Below are positions 24,551 to 33,015 of a DNA stretch of 44,280 bases, piece by piece. The DNA comes from a virus: positions 1 to 44,280 of IMG/VR virus record IMGVR_UViG_3300046740_000356. One strand, written 5' to 3'. Under the pieces are notes generated by a model, which was not told where the DNA came from, did not search any database, and saw nothing but the letters and a program-made list of their open reading frames with translations. How positions within the stretch are numbered: the first letter of the stretch is position 1; every line of letters begins with the position of its first letter. Both the position numbers and the translations under genes were made by a program.

Positions 24551-27114
24551 TGGCCGAGCCTTACACCCCGCCCACCGTCGAAGAGCTGCAACAGCGGATT
24601 AGAGTCCATTCCGCCAACGCCAGGGCCAAGGCTGCCAAGGCCGGGCAAACCGGCTTCAAGGCGAAGCTGGAAAGCTACAAAGAACCGCCGCCTTCAGTCT
24701 TTGAGGATGTCGTCGGCGGCGCCGGGCAAGCTGCCCGGCAGATGCTGAGGGGGGTTACCGGCCTGGCGGATCTGCCTGCCGCGGTCGTGGTCGGTGCTGG
24801 CAACATCCCCGACAACTTCTGGAACGCCAGCCATCCTTATTCGCCGCAGAGGCATATCCCGACACCGCAGGAGTATTTCGGTAAGCCCGGCGAGCCTGCG
24901 ATGCAGCCGACGGATCTCTTCGACAAGTACTTTCCGCCGATCCGCGGACACAAGGACGACGTCCTGAATTTACCCTGGGAAGTCGCGGGTGGGCTTCTCG
25001 GTGGGGGCGGTTTCCGCGGTCTCGCGAGCGACACCCGGGCTGCCGCCATCGCCGACGCGCGAGCCGGGGCCGTTCTCCCGACCCTGGCGCAAGCTCCAGC
25101 AGTCGCACCCGGTGTCGTGTCCGCCGTGAGCCGCGGCGCCGCGGATCTGGGGAAAGCGCTTGTCCGGGGTGGTGTCCGAGCGGCGACCCGTACCGGCGTA
25201 ACCACCGCGGGACTCCTCACGGGCAAGTACGGCGGCGGCGAGATCGGCCGAGGCATCGCCGAAGCCATCGGCGGACCGGAATATGGCGACCTCGGACAAC
25301 ATTACGGCGAGCAGGTCGGCCAGATCATCGTCCCCGGGGGGATAGACGCGATCAAGGCGCCCTTCTACAGCGCGATGAACAAAGCCTACGTCAAGCAGGG
25401 CGACGTCAACACGCCCGGGTCGTCGGCGCACACCCTCCAGGCCCTGCATGACATCGGGGCGCCCGCCGATCTCGGCACCGTCGGCAACTCCGCGGCCTCG
25501 GACATTCAAGACTATCCGGCGGGCTTGCCGTTGGCGGGCGGCCAGGTCAGGCGGGCCCGTGAGGACCTCTATCGCAACCTCGAACAGGGGGTCGAGACTG
25601 GCGCCGCCCACGCCCGGACAGCCGCCTCGGGCAGCACCACCGGCCCGCCAGCTCCCGGCTACGGCCGCAACGTCTCCGAGACCAGCATCGGCCAGCAGGC
25701 GATCGACGCAGGCGTCGAGGCCGTAGGCCAGCCCGATCCCGACCTCAATATCCCGAGCCGCGGCATCCACAAGGCCCTAGACACCGCCTACAACGACCCG
25801 CAGACCGGACTTCACCGAAATGACCCGGCCACCGGACAGCCGATCATGTCGCGGGACGACCCGATCGCGGTGCAGTCCGAACACCAGGTCTATGACACCA
25901 TCGAGGGCCGACCCCGGACCGCCCAGGCCATCGCCCAGCCCGACGTTGCGCGGCTGCGCGGCGAGCTGACCACCAGCTCCAATCTGGTGGTCGATCCAGC
26001 CGTCGAGGCCGGGATCGACACCCAGGTCAACAGCTTGCAGCGGCAGCGGGCCTCCTATGCCCCGGGATCGCCGGGCCGTGCCGCGATCGACCAGAACATC
26101 GCGGTGCTTGAAGCGTCCCGGCAGACCAACCGCGGGCCGAGCTTCCAGGCCCAGAGAGACCTCCGCGACCTCGGACACGAGCGCAGCGGCGGGGTCGTCC
26201 TCAACCAGCGGATCAGCAACGAGTCCAACGCCGCCAAGACCGCGACCATGCGGCAGGCTGCCGAAGATAGAGGTTTGGGGGACGTCTTCGACACGACCGA
26301 AGCTGAAGCCGGAAGGCTCCTCGGACAGCGGGAGTCGCTCAACAAGCTCACCAAGGATAGCCAGACCGAGCCGGGCGCCTTCAGCCAGCTCTTCGGAAAA
26401 ACCGGTGGCGGCGACCTCACCCAGCTCGGCGCCCTCATGGAGCACGCCCCCAACCCGACCCGGATGGCTTTCGCCGATCGCTTTGAGCTGGCGGGCCGCG
26501 GCCCGGCGCAGGCGGGCACCCGCGACATGAACCCGGCCAACTACCGCCCGGCCGAGATCGTGCAGCTCTGGGACAAAGCCTCGAACGAAGCGAAAGACGC
26601 CTACGCCGCGCAAGGAACCCCGCTTCGCAGGCACGTCGAAGCCGTGGTCACGGCGGCCCGCGCCGACGCGCTGCGGACAGCGGGCAGGACCAAGCCGGGG
26701 AAAGGAAGCAGCACCCTCGGCGGACCGCAGCGGTTCTTCACGCATCCGGCGTCGCTGATGGCGGGCGGCACCGCCCTCGGCTCCCTGGCGGGCTTCCCGG
26801 GGCTGGGCCTTCTCCTGGGGACGCTGCCGACCGCAGCCGCGAGACTCGTCGGCAACCGCTTCACCGACCCGCGCTTCGTCCAGAACGTCGTCCACCCGCC
26901 TGGTGTCCGCGGCACCCTCGATCTCTCCCGGCTCCTGGCCGCGGCCGTAGGCGGGAACGCCCCGAGCGACGGCGCCGACCAGCCGGGGCTCCTGCCGGGG
27001 ACCAACGACGTGTTCCTCCCGTCACCCCGGAAGAAGGCCGCCAACGAAGCCCTGCGAACCGCCGACGACCTCGCCCGCAGCCCACTGAAGACGCTTCGCG
27101 TCCCGGGGTTCTGA
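24550..27114 (+). CDS. large internal virion protein candidate, 854 aa
   Basis: It begins at an ATG overlapping the previous stop. Glycine-rich hydrophobic segments (LPWEVAGGLLGGGGFRGLA near residue 150, LMAGGTALGSLAGFPGLGLL near 740) could insert into or cross a membrane. The middle is a helix-rich, Ala/Arg/Gln region. Position and size fit the gp16-type ejection protein, but no transglycosylase signature was seen within it. The lytic functions may be in the next two genes instead. Confidence 0.65.
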   Translation: MAEPYTPPTVEELQQRIRVHSANARAKAAKAGQTGFKAKLESYKEPPPSVFEDVVGGAGQAARQMLRGVTGLADLPAAVVVGAGNIPDNFWNASHPYSPQRHIPTPQEYFGKPGEPAMQPTDLFDKYFPPIRGHKDDVLNLPWEVAGGLLGGGGFRGLASDTRAAAIADARAGAVLPTLAQAPAVAPGVVSAVSRGAADLGKALVRGGVRAATRTGVTTAGLLTGKYGGGEIGRGIAEAIGGPEYGDLGQHYGEQVGQIIVPGGIDAIKAPFYSAMNKAYVKQGDVNTPGSSAHTLQALHDIGAPADLGTVGNSAASDIQDYPAGLPLAGGQVRRAREDLYRNLEQGVETGAAHARTAASGSTTGPPAPGYGRNVSETSIGQQAIDAGVEAVGQPDPDLNIPSRGIHKALDTAYNDPQTGLHRNDPATGQPIMSRDDPIAVQSEHQVYDTIEGRPRTAQAIAQPDVARLRGELTTSSNLVVDPAVEAGIDTQVNSLQRQRASYAPGSPGRAAIDQNIAVLEASRQTNRGPSFQAQRDLRDLGHERSGGVVLNQRISNESNAAKTATMRQAAEDRGLGDVFDTTEAEAGRLLGQRESLNKLTKDSQTEPGAFSQLFGKTGGGDLTQLGALMEHAPNPTRMAFADRFELAGRGPAQAGTRDMNPANYRPAEIVQLWDKASNEAKDAYAAQGTPLRRHVEAVVTAARADALRTAGRTKPGKGSSTLGGPQRFFTHPASLMAGGTALGSLAGFPGLGLLLGTLPTAAARLVGNRFTDPRFVQNVVHPPGVRGTLDLSRLLAAAVGGNAPSDGADQPGLLPGTNDVFLPSPRKKAANEALRTADDLARSPLKTLRVPGF

Positions 27115-27115
27115 G

Positions 27116-27859
27116 ATGGCGTTCGGCCTCCTTACCGGCACCTCGGGGATCAACCCGGACTTTCTCTCCCGTTTGGAGGCTCTCCGGCGGGCGCTGCCCA
27201 ATAATCTCGGCGCGCAGATCGGGATCAAGTCCGGGTATCGAAGCCCCGCGCATCAAGCCGAGCTTTATGCGAGAGCCGTCCAGAAATACGGCTCGCCGCA
27301 GGCCGCCAGGAAATGGGTCGCACCTCCCGGACACAGCCAGCACAACCGCGGTTTCGCCGTGGACCTGAGCTACGGCTCCCCCGAAGCAGAAAGAGCCGCG
27401 CACCAGCTCGCCGCCCAGTATGGCCTGACGTTTCCGATGTCTTACGAGAACTGGCACATCGAGCCGATCGGCGCCCGCGGCGGGGCAGGTGCAAATACCG
27501 CTCAGGCTGCACCTGCGGCAGCCGTTTCGGCCGCAATTCCCGAAAATTCGGTTGCAGGTCTTCTCTCAAAAGCGAGCTTCGGTGGCGAAAGTAGTGCGCC
27601 TGGTGTCCGCTCCGGGGGTGCCGACATCGGCGGGCTGGTGTCCGGAGGCGGAACGCCCCCGGACACCAATCTCCAAACTTTTTCGGCCGATCCACCTGAT
27701 CCCCCGGGCACGCCGATCGATACCTCCCCGGATCTCTCGCCGCTCGCCGGTCTATTCTCGCTTCCGGCGATCGGGACTGCTGGCGCGACCCCTCCGGACA
27801 TGCTTCCGAGCGAGCTGCCCGGTCAGGCCAAGCAGCTCAAGCCTAAGGTTTGGCTATGA
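27116..27859 (+). CDS. M15-family peptidase (D-Ala-D-Ala carboxypeptidase / L,D-endopeptidase-like)
   Basis: A 247-residue zinc peptidase. SGYRSPAHQ (39-47), SQHNRGFAVDL with zinc ligands His76 and Asp83, and NWHIEP with His114 are all present. Residues after 122 form a disordered linker that ends in SPDLSPLAGLFSLPAIG. The enzyme cleaves peptide stems of peptidoglycan. The shared tail with ejection-type proteins suggests that it is packaged in the virion rather than a free endolysin. The stop overlaps the next start. Confidence 0.85.
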   Translation: MAFGLLTGTSGINPDFLSRLEALRRALPNNLGAQIGIKSGYRSPAHQAELYARAVQKYGSPQAARKWVAPPGHSQHNRGFAVDLSYGSPEAERAAHQLAAQYGLTFPMSYENWHIEPIGARGGAGANTAQAAPAAAVSAAIPENSVAGLLSKASFGGESSAPGVRSGGADIGGLVSGGGTPPDTNLQTFSADPPDPPGTPIDTSPDLSPLAGLFSLPAIGTAGATPPDMLPSELPGQAKQLKPKVWL

Positions 27860-28602
27860 GTCTTCTCGACACCCTGATCATGGCCGAAAGCAACGGCCGG
27901 AATATTCCCAACGTCACCGACAGCGGACCGGGACCGGGCGGCGGCTACTTCCAGATCAAGGACGGCACCTGGAGCATCTACGCCAGGCGGGCGGGCATCG
28001 ATCTCGCCAAATTCCCCAGCGCAATGAGCGCGCCCTACGAAATCCAGAAGCAAGTCGCCGACGTCATTCCGATCGGGCAGTGGGGTCCGCGCACCAAGCG
28101 CCTGGTCCGCGCCGCCGGTTACAACATCGACGAAAGCAAAACCCTCGCCGAAAACATCGCCGCTGTCGGCGAGGCCGGGATCGTGCCGAAGCTCTCTGAT
28201 GCGGGGCGACAACTCTCCCCACAGACAGCCAATCTCGGACCCGCGCCGAAAGGCGTCGCCTACGGCGAGGACAAGACCGCCGGGCCTTCCGGCGAAGCGT
28301 CTCCTGCCGCCCAGATCGCTGCGCTCGACGCCGCCGCCAAGCCCACCCTGGCCTCGGCGTTCGGCGACGCCCTCGGGAAAATGCAGTTCGGCGGCAGCGG
28401 CGGAAGCGGCGGCAGCTCCGGGGGCTTGTCCGGGTGGCAAGACCTGGGGAACCTCGGTCTTCAGACCGCCTCGGCGATGGTCCCGGACACGCCTGAGACC
28501 AAGCCCAACCTTTCGCAGCTCGCTGATGTCTTCGCCACGCCGACGATCGGGCAAGCCAACAAGATCAAGCCGATCAGCATCGCATCGAAGAGCTGGACAT
28601 GA
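27856..28602 (+). CDS. lytic transglycosylase-like virion protein
   Basis: A 248-residue protein. The N-terminus LLDTLIMAESNGRN and GGGYFQIKDGTWS give the catalytic Glu (residue 11) and the G-x-F/Y-Q-I signature of transglycosylase-like lysozyme folds. A Gly/Ser linker leads to a C-terminal KPNLSQLADVFATPTIGQAN motif. It is coupled to the M15 gene by ATGA. Together they would cut both glycan and peptide bonds of the wall during entry or lysis. Confidence 0.7.
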   Translation: MSLLDTLIMAESNGRNIPNVTDSGPGPGGGYFQIKDGTWSIYARRAGIDLAKFPSAMSAPYEIQKQVADVIPIGQWGPRTKRLVRAAGYNIDESKTLAENIAAVGEAGIVPKLSDAGRQLSPQTANLGPAPKGVAYGEDKTAGPSGEASPAAQIAALDAAAKPTLASAFGDALGKMQFGGSGGSGGSSGGLSGWQDLGNLGLQTASAMVPDTPETKPNLSQLADVFATPTIGQANKIKPISIASKSWT

Positions 28603-28623
28603 CCCTCAAGAGAGAAAACCCCA

Positions 28624-28839
28624 ATGGCAAAGAAACCTAGCCAGCTCGCCACCATGCTGTCGGCGGCAGCGCAAGATCCGACAGGGAATGCCGCCCCGGC
28701 CACCGGGATCGCGGCGCCCCCTCCCGGCACCAGCCGCCCGGGCGTTCCCGGCACCGCCCTGCTCCAGCCGCCTCCCCCGAAAAAGGTTCCGCCGCCAAGA
28801 CGGAAGTCTGGCGGCGGACAACTTTTCGCGAAAAAATAG
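28624..28839 (+). CDS. small Pro/Lys-rich protein, 71 aa
   Basis: The last gene of the rightward operon. MAKKPSQLATMLSAAAQDPT is followed by a proline-rich and basic tail (KKVPPPRRKSGGGQLFAKK). It is disordered and may be a minor virion protein. The final codons overlap the terminator stem. No family is recognised. Confidence 0.55.
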   Translation: MAKKPSQLATMLSAAAQDPTGNAAPATGIAAPPPGTSRPGVPGTALLQPPPPKKVPPPRRKSGGGQLFAKK

Positions 28840-28860
28840 CTCGCAAAAAAATTTTCGCGA
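28826..28860. terminator. bidirectional terminator between converging operons
   Basis: TCGCGAAAA (28826-28834) and TTTTCGCGA (28852-28860) form an inverted repeat with A- and T-rich flanks on both strands. It lies where the rightward virion operon meets the leftward replication operon. The sequence reads as a stem with a U-rich side in either direction. Confidence 0.65.
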
Positions 28861-28875
28861 TTTCTAAACTTCAGG

Positions 28876-29424
28876 CTAGAGGACGGAGTCGAGACTGACG
28901 TCCTCGTCCTCTTCCTCGACCGCGGAGAAGACCTTGTTGGCCGTCGAGCGCCCGTCGATCCGCGGGGCATCGCGCTTGATGAGCTGGATATGGTTCAAGC
29001 CGAAGCTGATGCCCTTGTTGCCGCTCGTGTCGTAGTGGAAGGGCATGATGTTGGCACGGACGATCTGACCGGCCCAGAGTTCCGCCGGATCGAGAACGTC
29101 CTGAAGCCTGACGTCAACGATGCCCGGCTTGTTCTTGCTCCAGGGATTGATGAAGGTCCAGCCGGGTTCATAACCGGCATAAGGCTTCTCGCTCGCCTGT
29201 CTGAACGGCAGGTGCAGGCTCTTCACCGGGACAGTCGGGAACTTCTCCTTGATCACCTCCGCGACGGCCTGCTGCATCTTTTTATATTCCGGAGACTTCT
29301 GCGCCTCCGGCGAAAAGAGCAGCGAACAGGCGTAGACCGGATCGCTGCCGGGAGCCCGCGGCTTTGGCGTAAAGAGTACGGGGAAGGAGAGGGTAGCGTA
29401 GGGGGTGGTGACGGCCGTAGCCAT
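28876..29424 (-). CDS. DUF2815 ssDNA-binding-like protein
   Basis: A 182-residue protein starting MATAVTTPYATLSFPVLFTP, with PGWTFINPWSKNKPGIVDVR, LWAGQIVRANIMPFHYD and GISFGLNHIQLIKRD. This matches DUF2815, an OB-fold single-strand binding-like family found beside phage DNA polymerases. The acidic tail (EEEDEDVSLDSVL) is typical of SSB proteins that recruit partners. It is the last gene of the leftward operon. It accompanies DUF2800 and a family A polymerase, a known co-occurring set in phage genomes. Confidence 0.88.
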   Translation of the reverse strand: MATAVTTPYATLSFPVLFTPKPRAPGSDPVYACSLLFSPEAQKSPEYKKMQQAVAEVIKEKFPTVPVKSLHLPFRQASEKPYAGYEPGWTFINPWSKNKPGIVDVRLQDVLDPAELWAGQIVRANIMPFHYDTSGNKGISFGLNHIQLIKRDAPRIDGRSTANKVFSAVEEEDEDVSLDSVL

Positions 29425-29447
29425 GACTTGGTTCCTTATCTAAGGAT

Positions 29448-29472
29448 GAGACATTCTGAGACATTCTGACAT
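29448..29472. repeat. tandem 10-bp repeat upstream of the DUF2815 gene
   Basis: GAGACATTCT occurs twice in tandem (29448-29457, 29458-29467), followed by GACAT. It sits 24 bases before the DUF2815 start in the only sizeable gap (29425-29519) of this part of the operon. It may be an operator or a leader element for separate control of the SSB-like gene. Confidence 0.5.
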
Positions 29473-29519
29473 CGTACCCCGAAGGGACATGCCGTAAATA
29501 CAACGTGCGTCGTAAACTT

Positions 29520-30692
29520 TCAAGCCCCCTCCTCAAGGCTTTCGGTGAGCTGCTCGAAAACCGACTTGGCGTCGTTATGGACCCCCGGCCGGGGGTCTTC
29601 GTCGCGGGCGAGCGTCGTTCCCGTGCTCTCGCGATTGGTCATGACCTCGACAACACTCGCCGCGTCCTCCTTCTTGGCGCCGTCTCGCACGAAAACCTGT
29701 TTAACCTGTGCCGGAGTGCGGAGCTTCACCATCTTATCGACCAGCCCGGGGTAGTTCTCCCGTATCGTGGCGAGAGCCTCGTCGGCATCCGTCCACTTCT
29801 CCATCCCCTTCTTCGCCACGAGCTTCCAGCCCGGGATCGTCTGGCCGTGGTCGAGGCGCTGGGACGCTTCCGCCTGAACTTGATTTATCCAAGCCTGAAC
29901 CAGCTCGGCTTTGTTCAAGATCTCGGCGAGATCGTCGTTGGTTAAGCTTGTGGTCACTTGATCGAAAGTCATACGCGCCTCGTACTGTGCAAGATTAGCC
30001 AAAGCCGAACACTCTCCTGCCCGGACACACCAGCGGCAGTGGTCCCCCGGGGTCTCCGTCTGGTCGTCGGCGTCGAGCCGCACGATCGCCGGGAAGAGGA
30101 TCGTGTCGCGCCAGCTATAGAGCGCGTGGAGGTCGATCATCTCGGTGTTCTGGCCGGGGGTGTTCTCGGTCCGCGGCTGGATGATGGTCATCTGGACGCT
30201 GTCGATCGGGTATGCCGCACCGATACTGTTGACCGCCCCCAGGGCGTAAATCCGGAGCTGCGGATTATTCACGGCGGAGACCTGGACGCCTCTCCCATAT
30301 TTCAGATCCACGATCTCAAGGTTCTCGGTCACCCGGTCGTAAGCGACGACGTCGGCGGTGCCGTAGAGCTTCTCGCCGCCCAGCACCGGCACCGTCACCA
30401 CGCTCTCGGTCCGGAAGATATCGGCTCCGGCTTTCAGGCGCTCGACGTAGCTGACATAACGCTCGACGGCATCGACCATGCCCTCGGACACGTCCACCTC
30501 CACCCCGTCGCACTTTACCGTGTCCGGAGCCGGGAGGCCGTGGATCAGCATGTCGGCGACTTCGTGAGCGGCCTGGCCCTCGGTGGTGTAGACGGTCGGC
30601 GCCCTTCGCTTCCCCCTGGCCTTGGTGACCGACGCCGGGCACTTGATCCAGATCGACGAAGACGACGGCGAAGCGTCGGCGTGGGCGTTCAT
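29520..30692 (-). CDS. DUF2800 RecB/Cas4-like nuclease with Fe-S cysteines
   Basis: A 390-residue protein. PD-(D/E)XK core residues visible are Glu39/His43 (TEGQAAHEV), Asp114 (GTADVV), and Asp129 with Lys131 (EIVDLKYG). Cys18 (WIKCPAS) with Cys219, Cys222 and Cys228 (CRWCVRAGEC) form the four-cysteine pattern of Cas4/AddB-type iron-sulphur nucleases. DUF2800 genes are standard neighbours of DUF2815 and phage PolA genes. The likely job is end-processing in replication or recombination. ATG at 30692 overlaps the preceding stop (ATGA) with GGAAAGG upstream. Confidence 0.9.
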   Translation of the reverse strand: MNAHADASPSSSSIWIKCPASVTKARGKRRAPTVYTTEGQAAHEVADMLIHGLPAPDTVKCDGVEVDVSEGMVDAVERYVSYVERLKAGADIFRTESVVTVPVLGGEKLYGTADVVAYDRVTENLEIVDLKYGRGVQVSAVNNPQLRIYALGAVNSIGAAYPIDSVQMTIIQPRTENTPGQNTEMIDLHALYSWRDTILFPAIVRLDADDQTETPGDHCRWCVRAGECSALANLAQYEARMTFDQVTTSLTNDDLAEILNKAELVQAWINQVQAEASQRLDHGQTIPGWKLVAKKGMEKWTDADEALATIRENYPGLVDKMVKLRTPAQVKQVFVRDGAKKEDAASVVEVMTNRESTGTTLARDEDPRPGVHNDAKSVFEQLTESLEEGA

Positions 30693-31003
30693 AGAATACC
30701 TTTCCTGATCAGATCCTGGGCCAGCGGCGACAGCGGCGCGACGATCCGGAGACGCCATTTGATCGCCCGCCGGTTGGATGGAGTCAGCCCGAACAAGCCG
30801 CTTTCCTCGATGATGCCTTTTTCGTACAAGTGCGTCATGTTCCCCGACACCGCCTGGTGGATGCGAGTCAGCTCCCGCTCGATCTCGTGACAAGTCAGCG
30901 GGACCGGATGGTACTTCGACAGCACGCCGCAGATGTCCCGGTCGAGCATTGCCGAAACCGGAAGCATACTATGCCAGGCCCATCGTGATGTCGGCCGGTA
31001 CAC
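30689..31003 (-). CDS. winged helix-turn-helix-like regulator
   Basis: 104 residues from a GTG start; internal ATGs at 30967 and 30949 are alternatives. The core (LDRDICGVLSKYHPVPLTCH, IERELTRIHQAVSGNMTHL, YEKGIIEESGLFGLTPSNRR) reads as a wHTH with MarR/ArsR-like wing. It probably regulates the operon or recognises DNA ends. Its stop overlaps the DUF2800 start. Confidence 0.6.
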   Translation of the reverse strand: MYRPTSRWAWHSMLPVSAMLDRDICGVLSKYHPVPLTCHEIERELTRIHQAVSGNMTHLYEKGIIEESGLFGLTPSNRRAIKWRLRIVAPLSPLAQDLIRKGIL

Positions 31004-31004
31004 G

Positions 31005-31268
31005 TCAGGTGTGGTCCTCGACGGTGATCCCGGCGGCCTCGAAATGGGCTTTGATCCCCTCGTATTCGAGACGCTGCTGGGCGTCGAACTGGTCTTCGTT
31101 GATAGGCATCGCCTTTACCCAGGGCATCTTGACGGCGAGGACGAGAACCTTCCCCCGCTTGTGGAAGATCATCCCGGATCTCGGCACCGTCCAGGCGCCG
31201 CCGTCAGCCATCCGGTTGAAGTGTTGCAGCGACCACTCGACCATCACCGGGTCCAGGTTATGGCTCAT
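31005..31268 (-). CDS. hypothetical protein, 87 aa
   Basis: A soluble protein with a mixed beta/alpha pattern (MSHNLDPVMVEWSLQHFNRM ... WTVPRSGMIFHKRGKVLVLA). ATG 31268 overlaps the preceding stop. The operon context suggests an accessory replication or regulatory role. No family is recognised. Confidence 0.65.
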   Translation of the reverse strand: MSHNLDPVMVEWSLQHFNRMADGGAWTVPRSGMIFHKRGKVLVLAVKMPWVKAMPINEDQFDAQQRLEYEGIKAHFEAAGITVEDHT

Positions 31269-31552
31269 AAGACGCTCTTGGTGAAATGCGCTTCCGCCGC
31301 GGCTTTCCATTTGTCCCGCTCGGCCTCGAACTCGCGCAACGCCAGAGCTATGCGCTCGTTTTGAGTTATGGCCTTGTCCAACGCTTCGGCGAGCCGATCT
31401 CGCTCGGTCTCCAACTCGATGATGCGGAGGCGAGCCATGCTCAGCCCCTCGGAGATGTCCTCAGCCGCTTCGGCTTCGGTGGCGGCGTAGATCGCCTTAG
31501 ACGCTTTCTTCAGCCACGCCTTGATGTCGGTCTTGTCGGTGGCGTTGCTCAT
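31265..31552 (-). CDS. hypothetical coiled-coil protein, 95 aa
   Basis: MSNATDKTDIKAWLKKASKA is followed by an uninterrupted Glu/Ala/Arg helix (LRIIELETERDRLAEALDKA ...) to the C-terminus, strongly suggesting a coiled coil. It is joined to the GcrA gene by an ATGA overlap. Such small proteins often modulate phage early functions; its role is unknown. Confidence 0.65.
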   Translation of the reverse strand: MSNATDKTDIKAWLKKASKAIYAATEAEAAEDISEGLSMARLRIIELETERDRLAEALDKAITQNERIALALREFEAERDKWKAAAEAHFTKSVL

Positions 31553-32025
31553 ACCGGCGCTCGCAGTCTGGGCGGGTTCCCCGGCCGGATGGCGAGGAGA
31601 TGATGCTCGGGGCAGTAGACCGCGCCTTCCCTGGTGTCGCGTGTCCGTCCGCAAAAGAGGGTAGACGCGCCGTCTCCGGACACCGGCCAGCGGCAAGTGT
31701 TGAAGTCCAGCTCCAGCATGGTGACTTTCCCGATCTTGATCTCGGGGACCACCCGTGAGGGCTTGGGCTTGGCGTTCGCCAGACGCGCCCGTCGTGTCCG
31801 CGCCCGGATATGTTTCTCCTGCGGCAGCTCCCGCCCTTGCTCGGCCCGCACCTTGTCCGGGTCCTGCTTCCACTTCTTCCGGTGGACCATCCCCAAAAAT
31901 GCGTTGCGGGAGACCCCGCAACGCTCGGCGCAATAGGCGGCCTTGAAGCCGCTGAACCAAAGGTGTTCGGCGAGGGCGAGCCGCTCCGCGGGCCAGGCCG
32001 GGAACGACGTCCTAGTCGTGGTCAT
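31549..32025 (-). CDS. GcrA-family cell-cycle regulator homologue
   Basis: A 158-residue protein. Residues 11-50 (WPAERLALAEHLWFSGFKAA, YCAERCGVSRNAFLGMVHRK) give the helix-turn-helix of GcrA. The C-terminus has CRWPVSGDG (111-119), FCG (124-126) and YCPEHH (137-142), the conserved Cys/His end that contacts sigma-70. In Caulobacter GcrA activates promoters with GANTC sites methylated by CcrM. A phage copy could redirect host RNA polymerase. A DNA methyltransferase lies four genes upstream in the same operon. Confidence 0.85.
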   Translation of the reverse strand: MTTTRTSFPAWPAERLALAEHLWFSGFKAAYCAERCGVSRNAFLGMVHRKKWKQDPDKVRAEQGRELPQEKHIRARTRRARLANAKPKPSRVVPEIKIGKVTMLELDFNTCRWPVSGDGASTLFCGRTRDTREGAVYCPEHHLLAIRPGNPPRLRAPV

Positions 32026-32290
32026 CGTTCTCGGGCCTCGGCTTGCCCCAGATCTCGGTCTTCAGCTTGTGGACTTCCGCTTCAAGTGCGGCGACACGAG
32101 CCGACAGGCTCGGCCCGCCCTCTTCTCCCCGGGAAAGTTCTACCCTTACCGGCGGCGCCGCCTCGGCGTTGGCGATCGGCGTGAACTCCGTGCCCAGGCC
32201 ATACTCGGGGAGCCCCTCGGTCGAATACCCGGCTTTGGCCTCTTCCCGGAGGAAGTCGATCGGGCCACGGGGCTCCTCAGATACCGTCAT
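32012..32290 (-). CDS. hypothetical protein with C-terminal helix, 92 aa
   Basis: A GGAGG ribosome site precedes ATG 32290. Residues 1-55 appear unstructured; residues 60-80 form a leucine-spaced helix (LSARVAALEAEVHKLKTEIW), possibly a dimerising coil. Its end overlaps the GcrA start by 14 bases. No family is recognised. Confidence 0.6.
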   Translation of the reverse strand: MTVSEEPRGPIDFLREEAKAGYSTEGLPEYGLGTEFTPIANAEAAPPVRVELSRGEEGGPSLSARVAALEAEVHKLKTEIWGKPRPENDDHD

Positions 32291-32834
32291 TGTCGCCTCC
32301 GAACTCTGCTTCCATAGCTTGACGGATGTCCGGGAAAAGATCCTCGGCCAACAGGCTCAGGCGGACGCCGCCATGCTGGCTGGCGATCGAGTCGATGAAG
32401 GCTTTGGTCTTGTGCTTCTGTTTGGGGTCCGAGAAACGCTTCGCCAGCTCGTCGAGAACGAAGGCGCGATCGTCCGGACCCGCCGCCGGTTTGGTTTTGC
32501 CGTTGGTGGCGTTGGCGGCAGCCACTTCCGGTTCCGGCTTCGGCTTGATCCGCCGCTTCTTGGGAGCCGCCGCATCGGCGAGCTTCTCCTCGATCTTCTT
32601 GACGAGCGCCTCGGCCTCGGCCGCGGTCGGCTTGTCCTCGGGCCCCACCGGGGTGCCGGGATCGGTCCCCTGCGCGGACACCGTGACGACGAAACCAGCA
32701 ACGCCGAAACGCTCCGTGGTGATCTTGAGCAGATCATCGAGCGGCATCGTCTTGACGTTAGGCACGATCATGGCTTTGAGGGCGATGCTGATATCGTCGG
32801 CGGTGTCGCCACTGATTTCGAGTCTAATGGGCAT
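32277..32834 (-). CDS. hypothetical protein with basic linker, 185 aa
   Basis: An N-terminal domain (MPIRLEISGDTADDISIALK ... FVVTVSAQG) is followed by a Lys/Pro-rich linker (PKKRRIKPKPEPE, about residues 90-103). A C-terminal helical domain (FVLDELAKRFSDPKQKHKTK ... AMEAEFGGDNDGI) follows. It may bind DNA through the linker. No family is recognised. It overlaps both neighbours. Confidence 0.65.
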   Translation of the reverse strand: MPIRLEISGDTADDISIALKAMIVPNVKTMPLDDLLKITTERFGVAGFVVTVSAQGTDPGTPVGPEDKPTAAEAEALVKKIEEKLADAAAPKKRRIKPKPEPEVAAANATNGKTKPAAGPDDRAFVLDELAKRFSDPKQKHKTKAFIDSIASQHGGVRLSLLAEDLFPDIRQAMEAEFGGDNDGI

Positions 32835-33015
32835 TTTCTCTGTCCTTCTGTTCCTGTTTGCGCCGGTCGATCTCACTGATCATGACCAGGACGACACGGA
32901 GGGCGTCGTCTACTTTCTGCATGGCGTTTTCGATCGCCAGTTTTACCTCGATCTCCTCCTCGGGGGTGAGATCGCCACGGACCTTGAGCTGCTGGAGCGT
33001 CGCCATCGGGTTCAT
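32824..33015 (-). CDS. hypothetical small helical protein, 63 aa
   Basis: MNPMATLQQLKVRGDLTPEE is followed by a charged helix (IEVKLAIENAMQKVDDALRV, ISEIDRRKQEQKDRENAH). The ATG overlaps the stop of the DUF3310 gene. Function is unknown. Confidence 0.6.
   Translation of the reverse strand: MNPMATLQQLKVRGDLTPEEEIEVKLAIENAMQKVDDALRVVLVMISEIDRRKQEQKDRENAH

Noticed and set aside
18671-28839. A second capsid or tail module of another phage
   Set aside because: Gene order, tight overlaps and uniform codon use fit one continuous virion operon.
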